A DNA stretch of 64,000 nt from positions 73,501 to 137,500 of the forward strand of contig JAMFTG010000292.1 of the NCBI GenBank assembly GCA_023974075.1. The letters are read 5' to 3'. A program made the position numbers and the translations under genes. Positions 21,701 to 33,919 of the stretch are shown one piece after another. The notes beneath the pieces are model-generated. The model saw only the letters and a program-made list of their open reading frames with translations, was not told the DNA's origin and did not search any database. Origin of the DNA: Chaenocephalus aceratus (lineage: Eukaryota; Chordata; Actinopteri; Perciformes; Channichthyidae). Positions within the stretch are counted from its first letter, which is position 1. The number at the start of each line of letters is the position of its first letter.

Positions 21701-24700
21701 AAAGTAGAGACACTACATACTGATATACACCTGAACATCAGCAGGAGAGGACTTTTTAAAGTAGAGACACACATACTGATATACACCTGAACATCAGCAG
21801 GAGAGGACTCTTTAATGTAGAGACACACATACTATACACCTGAACATCAGCAGGAGAGGACTCTTTAAAGTAGAGACACTACATACTGATATACACCTGA
21901 ACATCAGCAGGAGAGGACTCTTTAAAGTAGAGACACTACATACTGATATACACCTGACATCAGCCAGGGAGAGGACTCTTTAAATGTAGAGACACTACAT
22001 ACTGATATACACCTGAACATCAGCAAGGAGAGGACTCTTTAAAGTAGAGACCCTACATAACTGATATACACCTGAACATCAGCAGGAGAGGACTCTTTAA
22101 AGTAGAGACACTACAATACTGATATACACCTGAACATCAGGCAGGAGAGGACTCTTTAAAGTAGAGACACTACATACTGATATACACTGAGCATCAGGCA
22201 GGAGAGGACTCTTTAAAGTAGAGACACTACATACTGATATACACCTTAACATCAGGCAGGAGGACTCTTTAAAGTAGATACCTACATACTGATATACAAC
22301 CTTAACTATCAGCAGGAGGAGGACTCTTTAAAGTAGAGACACTACATACTTATATTCAGCTGAACATCAGGAGGAGAGGACTCTTTAAAGTAGAGACACT
22401 AACATACTGATATACACCTGAACATCAGCAGGAGAGGACTCTTTAAAGTAGAGACACTACATACTGATATACACCTGAACATCAGCAGGAGAGGACTCTT
22501 TAAAGTAGAGACACTACATACTGATATACACCTGAACATCAGCAGGAGAGGACTCTTTAAAGTAGAGACACTACCTACTGATATACACCTGAACATCAGC
22601 AGGAGAGGACTCTTTAAAGTAGAGACACTACATACTGATATACACCTGAACATCAGCAGAGGACTCTTAAGTAGACACTACATACTGATATACACCTGAA
22701 CATCAGCAGTAGAGGACTCTTAAGTAGAGACACTACTGATATACACCTGAAACATCAGCAGGAGAGGACTCTTTAAAGTAGAGACACTACATACTGATAT
22801 ACACCTGCACATCAGCAGGAGAGGACTCTTAAAGTAGAGACACTACATACTGATATACACCTGAACATCAGCAGGAGAGGACTCTTTAAAGTAGAGACAC
22901 TACATACTGATATACACTTGAACATCAGCAGGAGAGGACTTTTAAAGTAGAGACACTACATACTGATATACACCTGAACATCAGCAGAAGAGGACTCTTT
23001 AAAGTAGAGACACTACATACTGATATACACCTGAACATCAGAAGGAGAGGACTCTTTAAAGTAGAGACTCTACATACTGATATACACCTGAACATCAGCA
23101 GGAGAGGACTCTTTAAAGTAGAGACACTACATACTGATATACACCTGAACATCAGAAGGAGAGGACTCTTTAAAGTAGAGACACTACATACTGATATACA
23201 CCTGAACATCAGCAGGAGAGGACTCTTTAATGTAGAGACACTACATACTGATATACACCTGAACATCGGCAGGAGAGGACTCTTTAAAGTAGAGACACTA
23301 CATACTGATATACACCTGAAACATCGGCAGGAGAGGACTCTTTAAAGTAGAGACACTACATACTGATATACACCTGAACATCGGCAGGAGAGGACTCTTT
23401 AAAGTGGAGACACTACATACTGATATACACCTGAACATCGGCAGGAGAGGACTCTTTAAAGTAGAGACACTACATACTGATATACACCTTAACATCGGCA
23501 GAAGAGGACTCTTTAAAGTAGAGACACTACATACTGATATACACCTGAACATCAGCAGGAGAGGACTCTTTACAATAGAGACACTAAATACTGATATACA
23601 CCTGAACATCGGCAGGAGAGGACTCTTTAATGTAGAGACACCACATACTGATATACACCTGAACATCGGCAGGAGAGGACTCTTTAAAGTAGAGACACTA
23701 CATACTGATATACACCTGAACATCGGCAGGAGAGGACTCTTTAAAGTAGAGACACTACATACTGATATACACCTGAACATCGGCAGGAGAGGACTCTTTA
23801 AAGTAGAGACACTAAATACTCATATACACCTGAACATCAGCAGGAGAGGACTCTTTAAAGTAGAGACACTACATACTGATATACACCTGAACATCAGCAG
23901 GAGAGGACTCTTTAAAGTAGAGACACTACATACTGATATACACCTGACATCGGCAGGAGAGGACTCTTTAATGTAGAGACACTACATACTGATATACACC
24001 TAAACATCAGCAGGAGAGGACTCTTTAAAGTAGAGACACTACATACTGATATACACCTGACATCGGCAGGAGAGGACTCTTAAAGTAGAGGACACTACAT
24101 ACTGATATACACCTGAACATCGGCAGGAGAGGACTCTTTAAAGTAGAGACACTACATACTGATATACACCTGAACATCAGCAGAAGAGGACTCTTTTAAA
24201 GTAGAGACACTACATACTGATATACACCTGAACATCAGAAGGAGAGGACTCTTTAAAGTAGAGACTCTACATACTGATATACACCTGAACATCAGCAGGA
24301 GAGGACTCTTTAAAGTAGAGACACTACATACTGATATACACCTGAACATCAGAAGGAGAGGACTCTTTAAAGTAGAGACACTACATACTGATATACACCT
24401 GAACATCAGCAGGAGAGGACTCTTTAATGTAGAGACACTACATACTGATATACACCTGAACATCGGCAGGAGAGGACTCTTTAAAGTAGAGACACTACAT
24501 ACTGATATACACCTGCACATCAGCAGGAGAGGACTCTTTAAAGTAGAGACACTACCTACTGATATACACCTGAACATCAGCAGGAGAGGACTCTTTAAAG
24601 TAGAGACACTACCTACTGATATACACCTGAACATCAGCAGGAGAGGACTCTTTAAAGTAGAGACACTACATACTGATATACACCTGAACATCAGCAGGAG

Positions 24701-27700
24701 AGGACTCTTTAAAGTAGAGACACTACATACTGATATACACCTGAACATCAGCAGGAGAGGACTCTTTAAAGTAGAGACACTACATACTGATATAACACCT
24801 GCACATCAGCAGGAAAGGACTCTTTAAAGTAGAGACACTACATACTGATATACACCTGAACATCAGCAGGAGAGGACTCTTAAAGTAGAGACACTACATA
24901 CTGATATACACTTGAACATCAGCAGGAGAGGACTTTTTAAAGTAGAGACACTACATACTGATATACACCTGAACATCAGCAGAAGAGGACTCTTTAAAGT
25001 AGAGACACTACATACTGATATACACCTGAACATCAGAAGGAGAGGACTCTTTAAAGTAGAGACTCTACATACTGATATACACCTGAACATCAGCAGGAGA
25101 GGACTCTTTAAAGTAGAGGACACTACATACTGATATACACCTGAACATCAGCAGGAGAGGACTCTTTTAAAGTAGAGACACTACATACTGATATACACCT
25201 GACAACATCAGCAGGAGAGGACTCTTTAATGTAGAGACACTACATACTGATATACACCTGAACATCGGCAGGAAGAGGACTCTTTAAAGTAGAGACACTA
25301 CATACTGATATACACCTGAACATCGGCAGGAGAGGACTCTTTAAAGTAGAGACACTACATACTGATATACACCTGAACATCGGCAGGAGAGGACTCTTTA
25401 AAGTGGAGACACTACATACTGATATACACCTGAACATCGGCAGGAGAGGACTCTTTAAAGTAGAGACACTACATACTGATATACACCTTAACATCGGCAG
25501 AAGAGGACTCTTTAAAGTAGAGGACACTACATACTGATATACACCTGAACATCAGCAGGAGAGGACTCTTTACAATAGAGACACTAAATACTGATATACA
25601 CCTGAACATCGGCAGGAGAGGACTCTTTAATGTAGAGACACCACATACTGATATACACCTGAACATCGGCAGGAGAGGACTCTTTAAAGTAGAGACACTA
25701 CATACTGATATACACCTGAACATCGGCAGGAGAGGACTCTTTAAAGTAGAGACACTACATACTGATATACACCTGAACATCGGCAGGAGAGGACTCTTTA
25801 AAGTAGAGACACTAAATACTCATATACACCTGAACATCAGCAGGAGAGGACTCTTTAAAGTAGAGACACTACATACTGATATACACCTGAACATCAGCAG
25901 GAGAGGACTCTTTAAAGTAGAGACACTACATACTGATATACACCTGAACATCGGCAGGAGAGGACTCTTTAATGTAGAGACACTACATACTGATATACAC
26001 CTAAACATCAGCAGGAGAGGACTCTTTAAAGTAGAGACACTACATACTGATATACACCTGAACATCGGCAGGAGAGGACTCTTTAAAGTAGAGACACTAC
26101 ATACTGATATACACCTGAACATCGGCAGGAGAGGACTCTTTAAAGTAGAGACACTACATACTGATATACACCTGAACATCGGCAGGAGAGGACTCTTTAA
26201 AGTAGAGACACTACATACTTATATACACCTGAACATCGGCAGGAGAGGACTCTTTAAAGTAGAGACACTACATACTGATATACACCTGAACATCGGCAGG
26301 AGAGGACTCTTTAAAGTAGAGACACTAAATACTCATATACACCTGAACATCGGCAGGAGAGGACTCTTTAAAGTAGAGACACTACATACTGATATACACC
26401 TGAACATCGGCAGGAGAGGACTCTTTAAAGTAGAGACACTACATACTGATATACACCTGAACATCAGCAGGAGAGGACTCTTTAAAGTAGAGACACTAAA
26501 TACTGATATACACCTGAACATCAGCAGGAGAGGACTCTTTAAAGTAGAGACACTACATACTGATATACACCTGAACATCAGCAGGAGAGGACTCTTTAAA
26601 GTAGAGACACTACATACTGATATACACCTGCACATCAGCAGGAGAGGACTCTTTAAAGTAGAGACACTACATACTGATATACACCTGAACATCGGCAGGA
26701 GAGGACTCTTTAAAGTAGAGACACTACATACTGATATACACCTGAACATCAGCAGGAGAGGACTCTTTAAAGTAGAGACACTAAATACTGATATACACCT
26801 GAACATCAGCAGGAGAGGACTCTTTAAAGTAGAGACACTACATACTGATATACACCTGAACATCAGCAGGAGAGGACTCTTTAAAGTAGAGACACTACAT
26901 ACTGATATACACCTGCACATCAGCAGGAGAGGACTCTTTAAAGTAGAGACACTACATACTGATATACACCTGAACATCAGCAGGAGAGGACTCTTTAAAG
27001 TAGAGACACTACATACTGATATACACCTGAACATCAGCAGGAGAGGACTTTTTAAAGTAGAGACACAACATACTGATATACACCTGAACATCAGCAGGAG
27101 AGGACTCTTTAATGTAGAGACACATATACACCTGAACATCAGCCGGAGAGGACTCTTTAAAGTAGAGACACTACATACTGATATACACCTGAACATCAGA
27201 AGGAGAGGACTCTTTAAAGTAGAGACACTACATACTGATATACACCTGAACATCAGCAGGAGAGGACTCTTTAATGTAGAGACACTACATACTGATATAC
27301 ACCTGAACATCAGCAAGAGAGGACTCTTTAAAGTAGAGACACTACATACTGATATACACCTGAACATCAGCAGGAGAGGACTCTTTAAAGTAGAGACACT
27401 ACATACTGATATACACCTGAACATCGGCAGGAGAGGACTCTTTAAAGTAGAGACACTACATACTGATATACACCTGAACATCGGCAGGAGAGGACTCTTT
27501 AAAGTAGAGACACTACATACTGATATACACCTTAACATCGGCAGGAGAGGACTCTTTAAAGTAGAGACACTACATACTGATATACACCTGAACATCGGCA
27601 GGAGAGGACTCTTTAAAGTAGAGACACTAAATACTCATATTCACCTGAACATCAGCAGGAGAGGACTCTTTAAAGTAGAGACACTACATACTGATATACA

Positions 27701-29630
27701 CCTGAACATCAGCAGGAGAGGACTCTTTAAAGTAGAGACACTACATACTGATATACACCTGCACATCAGCAGGAGAGGACTCTTTAAAGTAGAGACACTA
27801 CCTACTGATATACACCTGAACATCAGCAGGAGAGGACTCTTTAAAGTAGAGACACTACCTACTGATATACACCTGAACATCAGCAGGAGAGGACTCTTTA
27901 AAGTAGAGACACTACATACTGATATACACCTGAACATCAGCAGGAGAGGACTCTTTAAAGTAGAGACACTACATACTGATATACACCTGAACATCAGCAG
28001 GAGAGGACTCTTTAAAGTAGAGACACTACATACTGATATACACCTGAACATCAGCAGGAGAGGACTATTTAAAGTAGAGACACTACATACTGATATACAC
28101 CTGAACATCGGCAGGAGAGGACTCTTTAAAGTAGACACACTACATACTGATATACACCTGAACATCGGCAGAAGAGGACTCTTTAAAGTAGAGACACCAA
28201 ATACTGATATACACCTGAACATCGGCAGGAGAGGACTCTTTAAAGTAGAGACACCACATACTGATATACACCTGAACATCGGCAGGAGAGGACTTTTTAA
28301 AGTAGAGACACTACATACTGATATACACCTGAACATCAGCAGGAGAGGACTCTTTAAAGTAGAGACACTACATACTGATATACACCTGAGCATCAGCAGG
28401 AGAGGACTCTTTAAAGTAGAGACACTACATACTGATATACACCTGAACATCAGCAGGAGAGGACTCTTTAAAGTAGAGACACTACATACTGATATACACC
28501 TGAACATCAGCAGGAGAGGACTCTTTAAAGTAGAGACACTACATACTGATATACAGCTGAACATCAGCAGGAGAGGACACTTTAAAGTAGAGACACTACA
28601 TACTGATATACACCTGAACATCAGCAGGAGAGGACTCTTTAAAGTAGAGACACTACATACTGATATACACCTGAACATCGGCAGGAGAGGACTCTTTAAA
28701 GTAGAGACACTACATACTGATATACACCTGAACATCGGCAGGAGAGGACTCTTTAAAGTAGAGACACTATATACTGATATACACCTTAACATCGGCAGGA
28801 GAGGACTCTTTAAAGTAGAGACACTACATACTGATATACACCTGAACATCGGCAGGAGAGGACTCTTTAAAGTAGAGACACTAAATACTCATATACACCT
28901 GAACATCAGCAGGAGAGGACTCTTTAAAGTAGAGACACTACATACTGATATACACCTGAACATCAGCAGGAGAGGACTCTTTAAAGTAGAGACACTACAT
29001 ACTGATATACACCTGAACATCAGCAGGAGAGAACTCTTTAAAGTAGAGACACTACATACTGATATACACCTGAACATCAGCAGGAGAGGACTCTTTAAAG
29101 TAGAGACACTACATACTGATATACACCTGAACATCAGCAGGAGAGGACTCTTTAAAGTAGAGACACTACATACTGATATACACCTGAACATCGGCAGGAG
29201 AGGACTCTTTAAAGTAGAGACACTACATACTGATATACACCTGAACATCGGCAGGAGAGGACTCTTTAAAGTAGAGACACTATATACTGATATACACCTT
29301 AACATCGGCAGGAGAGGACTCTTTAAAGTAGAGACACTACATACTGATATACACCTGAACATCGGCAGGAGAGGACTCTTTAAAGTAGAGACACTAAATA
29401 CTCATATACACCTGAACATCAGCAGGAGAGGACTCTTTAAAGTAGAGACACTACATACTGATATACACCTGAACATCAGCAGGAGAGGACTCTTTAAAGT
29501 AGAGACACTACATACTGATATACACCTGAACATCAGCAGGAGAGGACTCTTTAAAGTAGAGACACTACATACTGATATACACCTGAACATCAGCAGGAGA
29601 GGACTCTTTAAAGTAGAGACACTACATACT
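18738..29630. repeat. 57-bp minisatellite, array 1 (about 190 units, 10.9 kb)
   Basis: Unit of 57 bp made of GTAGAGACACTACATACTGA, TATACACCTGAACATCAGCA and GGAGAGGACTCTTTAAA, with frequent CGGCAGG for CAGCAGG and many single-base indels in the left two-thirds (18.7-25.8 kb). The right third is cleaner. As 57 equals 3 x 19, both strands stay open for up to 420 codons (19-residue repeats beginning MFRCISVCSV on minus and HTDIHLNISR on plus). The indels and the open frames on both strands argue against coding. Higher-order duplications are visible: a TACAATAGAG unit recurs at 23,571 and 25,571 (2,000 bp), and a nine-unit block recurs at 513 bp (28,767 and 29,280). The array ends abruptly inside a unit at ATACT, with no family A tail. 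Confidence 0.97.
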
Positions 29631-30560
29631 GTTCCCCTTCAAAAGTAACACATTTTCTATCCTGTTTTTCATGGTGACATTTTTGTTTTAACACCAAATC
29701 TGTGGGAGAAAAAAGACTTGCCTCTATAATCAGCCATGTATACAATCTACGGTTAAAACACATCTGTTTAAACGGAGCTTCAGCATGGAGACGACATACA
29801 ATATGAATCCATTTAATTTCCATTTAAAGCTCCTAATTTGTTTACTGGTCAGCTGCTGTGTAGATATGGTTTTGGGTAAACACGCTTTTTACTTCATGGC
29901 TACAATTTCCATAATCATCATGTTATACAACATAATGAGTTTATTTCATATTCATTTTCGAAAGCAGGTCAATTAAAATCAACTGCACGGAGAGAATATC
30001 TGTGGGATTTTGAATCTGAATCCCAGAACAAAAAAATGTGTTTCTTCATGTTGTGTAGGCACTTTCAATTACTGCATAGATTTGGGGGGAGTTAGATTTT
30101 TATGAAGCAATTTGTGCTGCAGAAACATTGAGAGGAGATCCACATTAATCTGGTATTCAAGTGAAAGGAGAGTAAGCCTCGGTGTCCCTGAGCCTTCGCC
30201 TCTGTCTCTGTCACTTTGATTTACAATGGAGGAAGACTGTGTGCTGCATCAACATCATCTGAATCCTACTGTAGCCTCTGCATTCATCCCTAAGGCTGTT
30301 AGGAATAAAAAACTAATCCTGTGAGCAGGGTTCCTTAAATTTACGTGTGTTGAATAATGCTGTGTTAATCTGGAAGATCTGTTGAGCATGCAAGGGTTTA
30401 AGCTTTTGTTAAACACCACACAGAGAACTCTATTACTCTGCAGGAGACATAATATTTAGTGTTGTGAAGTGCATTTCCTCAAAAACTGTACTTAAGGACA
30501 TTTTGGGATTTTAATCTTCGTCCGTGGTAGATAGAAATGTTGAAGACGATTATACTGTTT
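29631..30560. other. Single-copy-looking non-coding sequence
   Basis: No repeat or coding structure seen. If the kcng4-like gene is intact this is intronic, between its first coding exon and array 1. Confidence 0.45.
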
Positions 30561-30564
30561 GTCA

Positions 30565-30800
30565 TCAATATATCACAGGTCTCAGATATATACAGAACAT
30601 GTCTCTGATTGGCTGAAACACCAAACAGATCATTGCAGCATTACCCATAATCCCCTCTGTTTCAGCCCTGTTTCAAAAGTGCTGATTCTCTGTCTGTTAC
30701 TTGAAGATAAGGAGCCCCTCCCCACGCCCCTCTGAGAGAGATTTGGTTACAAAGAACTCAATGGTGCTCTAGGAGGAGATTCAGGTGATAAGGGGGGGGG
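30565..30800 (-). repeat. Partial family T-like repeat
   Basis: AGGTCTCAGATATATACA, ACACCAAACAGATCA, CCTCTGTTTCA and TTTCAAAAGTGCTGATT match the left part of the family T copy at 16,281-16,949. Later sequence diverges, and no terminal TTAA pair was found. Confidence 0.6.
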
Positions 30801-30964
30801 GGTTACCTTGGTTGGTGATTGGCTAATGGTTACCCAAGACAACACTTTATTCCAGAAACTGAAGATGGGCAAACAAGATATGAGATTGGACTTTTTGGAT
30901 ACCTGAAGCTGTGAAAAAGAAGGGCAAGGATATATAAGTTACGACTGAAAGTGAAAGCGAAGAG

Positions 30965-30970
30965 ACTCAC
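30965..30970 (-). promoter_or_regulatory. Splice donor of the kcng4-like exon
   Basis: On the minus strand the exon ends ...GAGGAGAGG followed by GTGAGT, a consensus donor. The cut falls after a complete codon (phase 0), right after the acidic EEEER, which is where related Kv6 genes have their intron. Confidence 0.85.
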
Positions 30971-31762
30971 CCTCTCCTCCTCCTCCCTGAGGTCTGGCAT
31001 GGTGCTGACACACAGCGTCACAGCGGTGATGGCTACAAATATAACCGACAAACAGGCGAAGATCTTCCCGGGTAAACCAGAGTGTGGGTTCTCCACCATG
31101 TCCCTTAATCTCCTCATGCATCCCCCCGCTCGAGTCTCTTCTGGAGCCTCCATCTCAGGCGGTTGTGGACTCTCCTGGCAGGATTGTGGCGTCGTTAGCT
31201 CTGCTTCCTCTTCCTCCTCCAGTCTCTGTTGCTCCTTGAACTCCGCCTGTCTGAGCCTCAGTTTCCTAAGGCAGCACCAGTCGAGATTTTTCTCCTCCAC
31301 CCCCCAATAGAGCAGCTCCTCCTGGAACGACAAGGCGCACATTTCCCTCAGTAGCCTCAGTTTCCCCGCCGCTAAGAAACACACGATTGTGCGGAAAGCC
31401 GACGGACTTCGGTCGAAGAAATATTCGTTTCGGCTGCTGTCGTAATCGTCGCACAAATCCATGATTTCATCCTCGTTGCTGCAGCTTCGCAACTTCCCCA
31501 ATCGAGTCAAAGGGAATTTGTCCAACGTAGACCAAGGGATTTGGTACTTGATCCCGCCGACGTTGATAATGGCCGCCCCGTCAGAAAGGCCGATCTCTCC
31601 TCCATCTTGTTGTCGAGGCTGAGGCTGGAGAAGAAGCTTGGCTCGCTTGTAGAACAAACCCTTTTTGGCCAGGACCTCCTTCTTGTTCTCCACAGGTTGG
31701 AAGTGGAAGGTGGTGAACTGGTGCTCGGCGCTCCCTGCCAGGAAGGCCACCTCCTGGTACAT
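30971..31762 (-). CDS. kcng4: Kv6-type voltage-gated K+ channel subunit, first coding exon (partial gene)
   Basis: 264 codons from the first in-frame ATG (31,762) to the donor. A stop lies upstream in frame, and a possible 3' splice site (TTGTGCAG, cut near 31,777) would give a short 5' UTR. Residues 1-60 are a variable N-terminus. Residues 65-165 form a T1 tetramerisation domain (IINVGG, LCDDYD, NEYFFDRSPSAF, MCALSFQEELLYWG). It has the C-x20-CC part of the zinc site (C142, C163, C164) but R136 where Kv2-type channels have histidine, as in Kv6 subunits. Residues 166-215 are an acidic/proline linker, and 232-254 the S1 helix. Kv6 proteins do not form channels alone; they join Kv2 subunits and change their gating at the plasma membrane. 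SAF..IV.FLAAGKL and CVSTMPDLR favour KCNG4 over KCNG1, but the paralogue is not proven. The S2-S6 exon is absent from the window. Confidence 0.87.
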
Positions 31763-32187
31763 CACGGACACTTTTCCTGCACAATGTGATGGTGTTCACA
31801 GGGGAGGTGACTAGATGTTGTCACCCATTCAGCAACACAGCACGTCTCTGTGGGACAGAAAAGAAAAGACTGTCACGATCTGTCTGTGTTTTATTTTGTA
31901 TTATTAAGATCTGTCTTTGTTTTCCCGTTTTATTCTGACAGGTGCACCCCCCTTGTTATGTCTGCTCTTACTTCCTGTCTCTGGATTTTCCTCCTGTTTG
32001 ATTGCCTGATTGTGTTCACCTGTGTTTTTTCTCCCTCCCCACCTGTGTCTTGTCTTGGTGATCACTGTATTTTTATGATCAAATAGTTTACACAAGAGAC
32101 GAGCATGACTATAAGACTAGACAAGCTACATCAGGCCATCTACTGGCACCAGGACACATCTTCTGAAATCTTCTGTGTCTTATAGAG

Positions 32188-32544
32188 CAGTGTTTCTCAA
32201 ACTTTTTCATACCAAGGACCACTTAACCAATAACAAAACACTCGTGGACCACCTAACTCCACAAATATAAAAAACACATGGTTTTTCTAGAACAGATTAC
32301 AAATCGCCTGGAAATGGTACAAACAGGTGGCAACATGTGTGACGAAGGTGTTGCACTGGGATATCTCGTGCAATCGAAAGTCAAACGTAAGCTTGCTCCA
32401 TTGCGGAGATATTCCCGCGAGAGTGCGGAAAACTTAAATGTATTTATTTATTTCAAATGTGAAATGTTACCAATATACTCATGGACCACTAGGGGGCGAT
32501 CACGGACCACCAGTGGTCCGCGGACCACACTTTGAGAAGCACTG
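32188..32544. mobile_element. hAT-like MITE (family H), copy 1
   Basis: A 357-bp element with inverted ends CAGTGTTTCTCAAACTT and GAGAAGCACTG, flanked by a perfect 8-bp duplication TTATAGAG (32,180-32,187; 32,545-32,552). The subterminal GGACCACT/AGTGGTCC motifs and the CGGACCAC block match 47,213-47,570, which lies in the opposite orientation. Confidence 0.93.
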
Positions 32545-32552
32545 TTATAGAG

Positions 32553-32925
32553 CTATAAAGGAATGGAACTCCAAACTACCTCGCTGACAGAGAGTCCAGA
32601 GCCTCTTTCAAGAAGAGATTGAAGGGCCATCTACTAATGAAAATACCCTTGTGAGCTGTGAACCCTAATTTAATTTGATCTCATGCTTTGTACTGGTGGG
32701 AGTCTTGTGCACTCATCCTTGGCTGAGATTGATATTGAAAGTGGATGACATTGTTGATGATGTTGGAGATGTTGTTAATGTTGTCAGGACTTATGTCTTG
32801 AATGTTGCTGTATTATTGTTGTATTACTGTTGTATTATTGTTGTATTGTTTTAAGTGTCGGACCCCAGGAAGAGTAGCTTTTGTCAAGAGCAAAAGCTAA
32901 TGGGGATCCTGAATAAACATAAACT
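32553..32925 (+). pseudogene. LINE 3' end (RT C-terminus plus tail)
   Basis: The start encodes a short reading like NYLADRESRASFKKRLKGHL, typical of the last codons of CR1/L2/Rex-type fish LINEs. It ends GGACCCCAGGAAGAGTAGC...CTAATGGGGATCCTGAATAAA, a recurrent LINE 3' end. The TTATAGAG target of the hAT element at 32,188 lies at its upstream border. Confidence 0.65.
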
Positions 32926-33114
32926 CTTGCTGGTATTTAAGTTCTGTTCATCTTTCAGTTGGTGTGAGATCCTTGTCTAAATTGAATGTGTTCACTAGGG
33001 AGAGAGTTCTGCTCTGTATGTGTATTTTGTAGCCTTGAAATAAAGGTATTTTCAGTTCAACCTTGTATCTGTTCCTGCATTTGGGTCCTGCCTGCTTCGC
33101 TCACCCTGATAAAG

Positions 33115-33317
33115 ACAACCATTACAGCCATGGCCGATCTGTCAACACTCTCGCTTCATTCAAACAATCCCTCAAAACTCACCTTTTCACTCTTGCCTTC
33201 AACTCCTAATCCACCAAGCCTTCACCCTTATTCCACCTAGCTTAGCACTTTTTACTTTTGTTATTTTTCTTCTTTACTTGCTTGTAAAGTGCTTTGGCAC
33301 CAGGAAAAGCGCAAAAT

Positions 33318-33351
<34 letters not shown>

Positions 33352-33355
33352 ATTT
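33115..33355 (+). pseudogene. LINE 3' terminus with (ATT)n tail
   Basis: A few C-terminal codons are visible with one frameshift ([17 protein letters not shown]). Then comes an untranslated tail with TTGTAAAGTGCTTTGGCACC, and a (TAT)n tract at about 33,318-33,349. The same layout (KTHLFRLAFN, GCGCTTT, AAT tail) is seen in the LINE at 56,540-57,345. Confidence 0.7.
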
Positions 33356-33398
33356 ACTCAGTGTCTATGCAGACTTTTTAGGATTGCATGGTTTAATT

Positions 33399-33420
33399 CT
33401 ATCCATCCATCCATCCATCC

Positions 33421-33451
<31 letters not shown>

Positions 33452-33919
33452 CATCCATCCATCTATCTATCTATCTATCTATCCATCCATCCATCCATCT
33501 ATCTATCCATCCATCATCTATCTATCTATCTATCTATCTATCCATCCATCCATCTATCTATCCATCCATCTATCTATCCATCCATCCATCTATCTATCTA
33601 TCCATCCATCCATCCATCCATCCATCCATCTATCCATCCATCTATCCATCTATCCATCCATCCATCTATCCATCCATCTATCTATCTATCCATCCATCCA
33701 TCCATCCATCCATCCATCCATCCATCTATCTATCTATCCATCCATCCATCCATCCATCCATCCATCCATCCATCTATCCATCCATCCATCCATCTATCCA
33801 TCCATCCATCTATCCATCCATCTATCTATCCATCCATCTATCCATCCATCTATCCATCTATCCATCCATCTATCCATCTATCCATCCATCCATCCATCCA
33901 TTCATCCATACATCTATCT
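33399..33919. repeat. (ATCC/ATCT)n tetranucleotide microsatellite
   Basis: About 520 bp of mixed CATC/TATC tetramers. Two overlapping plus-strand frames (I-H-P-S and I-Y-L-S repeats) are artefacts of the period. Confidence 0.97.

Larger units (their letters stand above)
31872..33105 (+). repeat. Dispersed repeat split by nested insertions
   Basis: The left part (31,872-32,085) begins TGTCACGATCTGTC and has ACTTCCTGTCTC, TTGTGTTCACCTGTG and GTGTCTTGTCTTGG. A related block lies at 52,463-52,660. A probable continuation is at 32,935-33,105 (GGTATTTAAGTTCTG...CTGCCTGCTTCGCTCACC). The LINE 3' end and hAT element between them appear to be insertions. The class is uncertain; it may be an LTR or a retroelement end. 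Confidence 0.45.

Noticed and set aside
18738..29630. CRISPR-like array
   Set aside because: The units are contiguous tandem copies without unique spacers, there are no cas genes, and the DNA is vertebrate.
30895..30935. Possible second kcng exon right after the donor (acceptor-like TTCTTTTTCACAG on the minus strand)
   Set aside because: The sequence after it does not encode the S1-S2 linker or S2 helix and soon hits stops.
31581..31799. Other open frames overlapping the kcng4-like exon on both strands (30,951-31,799)
   Set aside because: Shadow frames of a GC-rich coding exon; only one frame shows the T1 domain and S1 helix.
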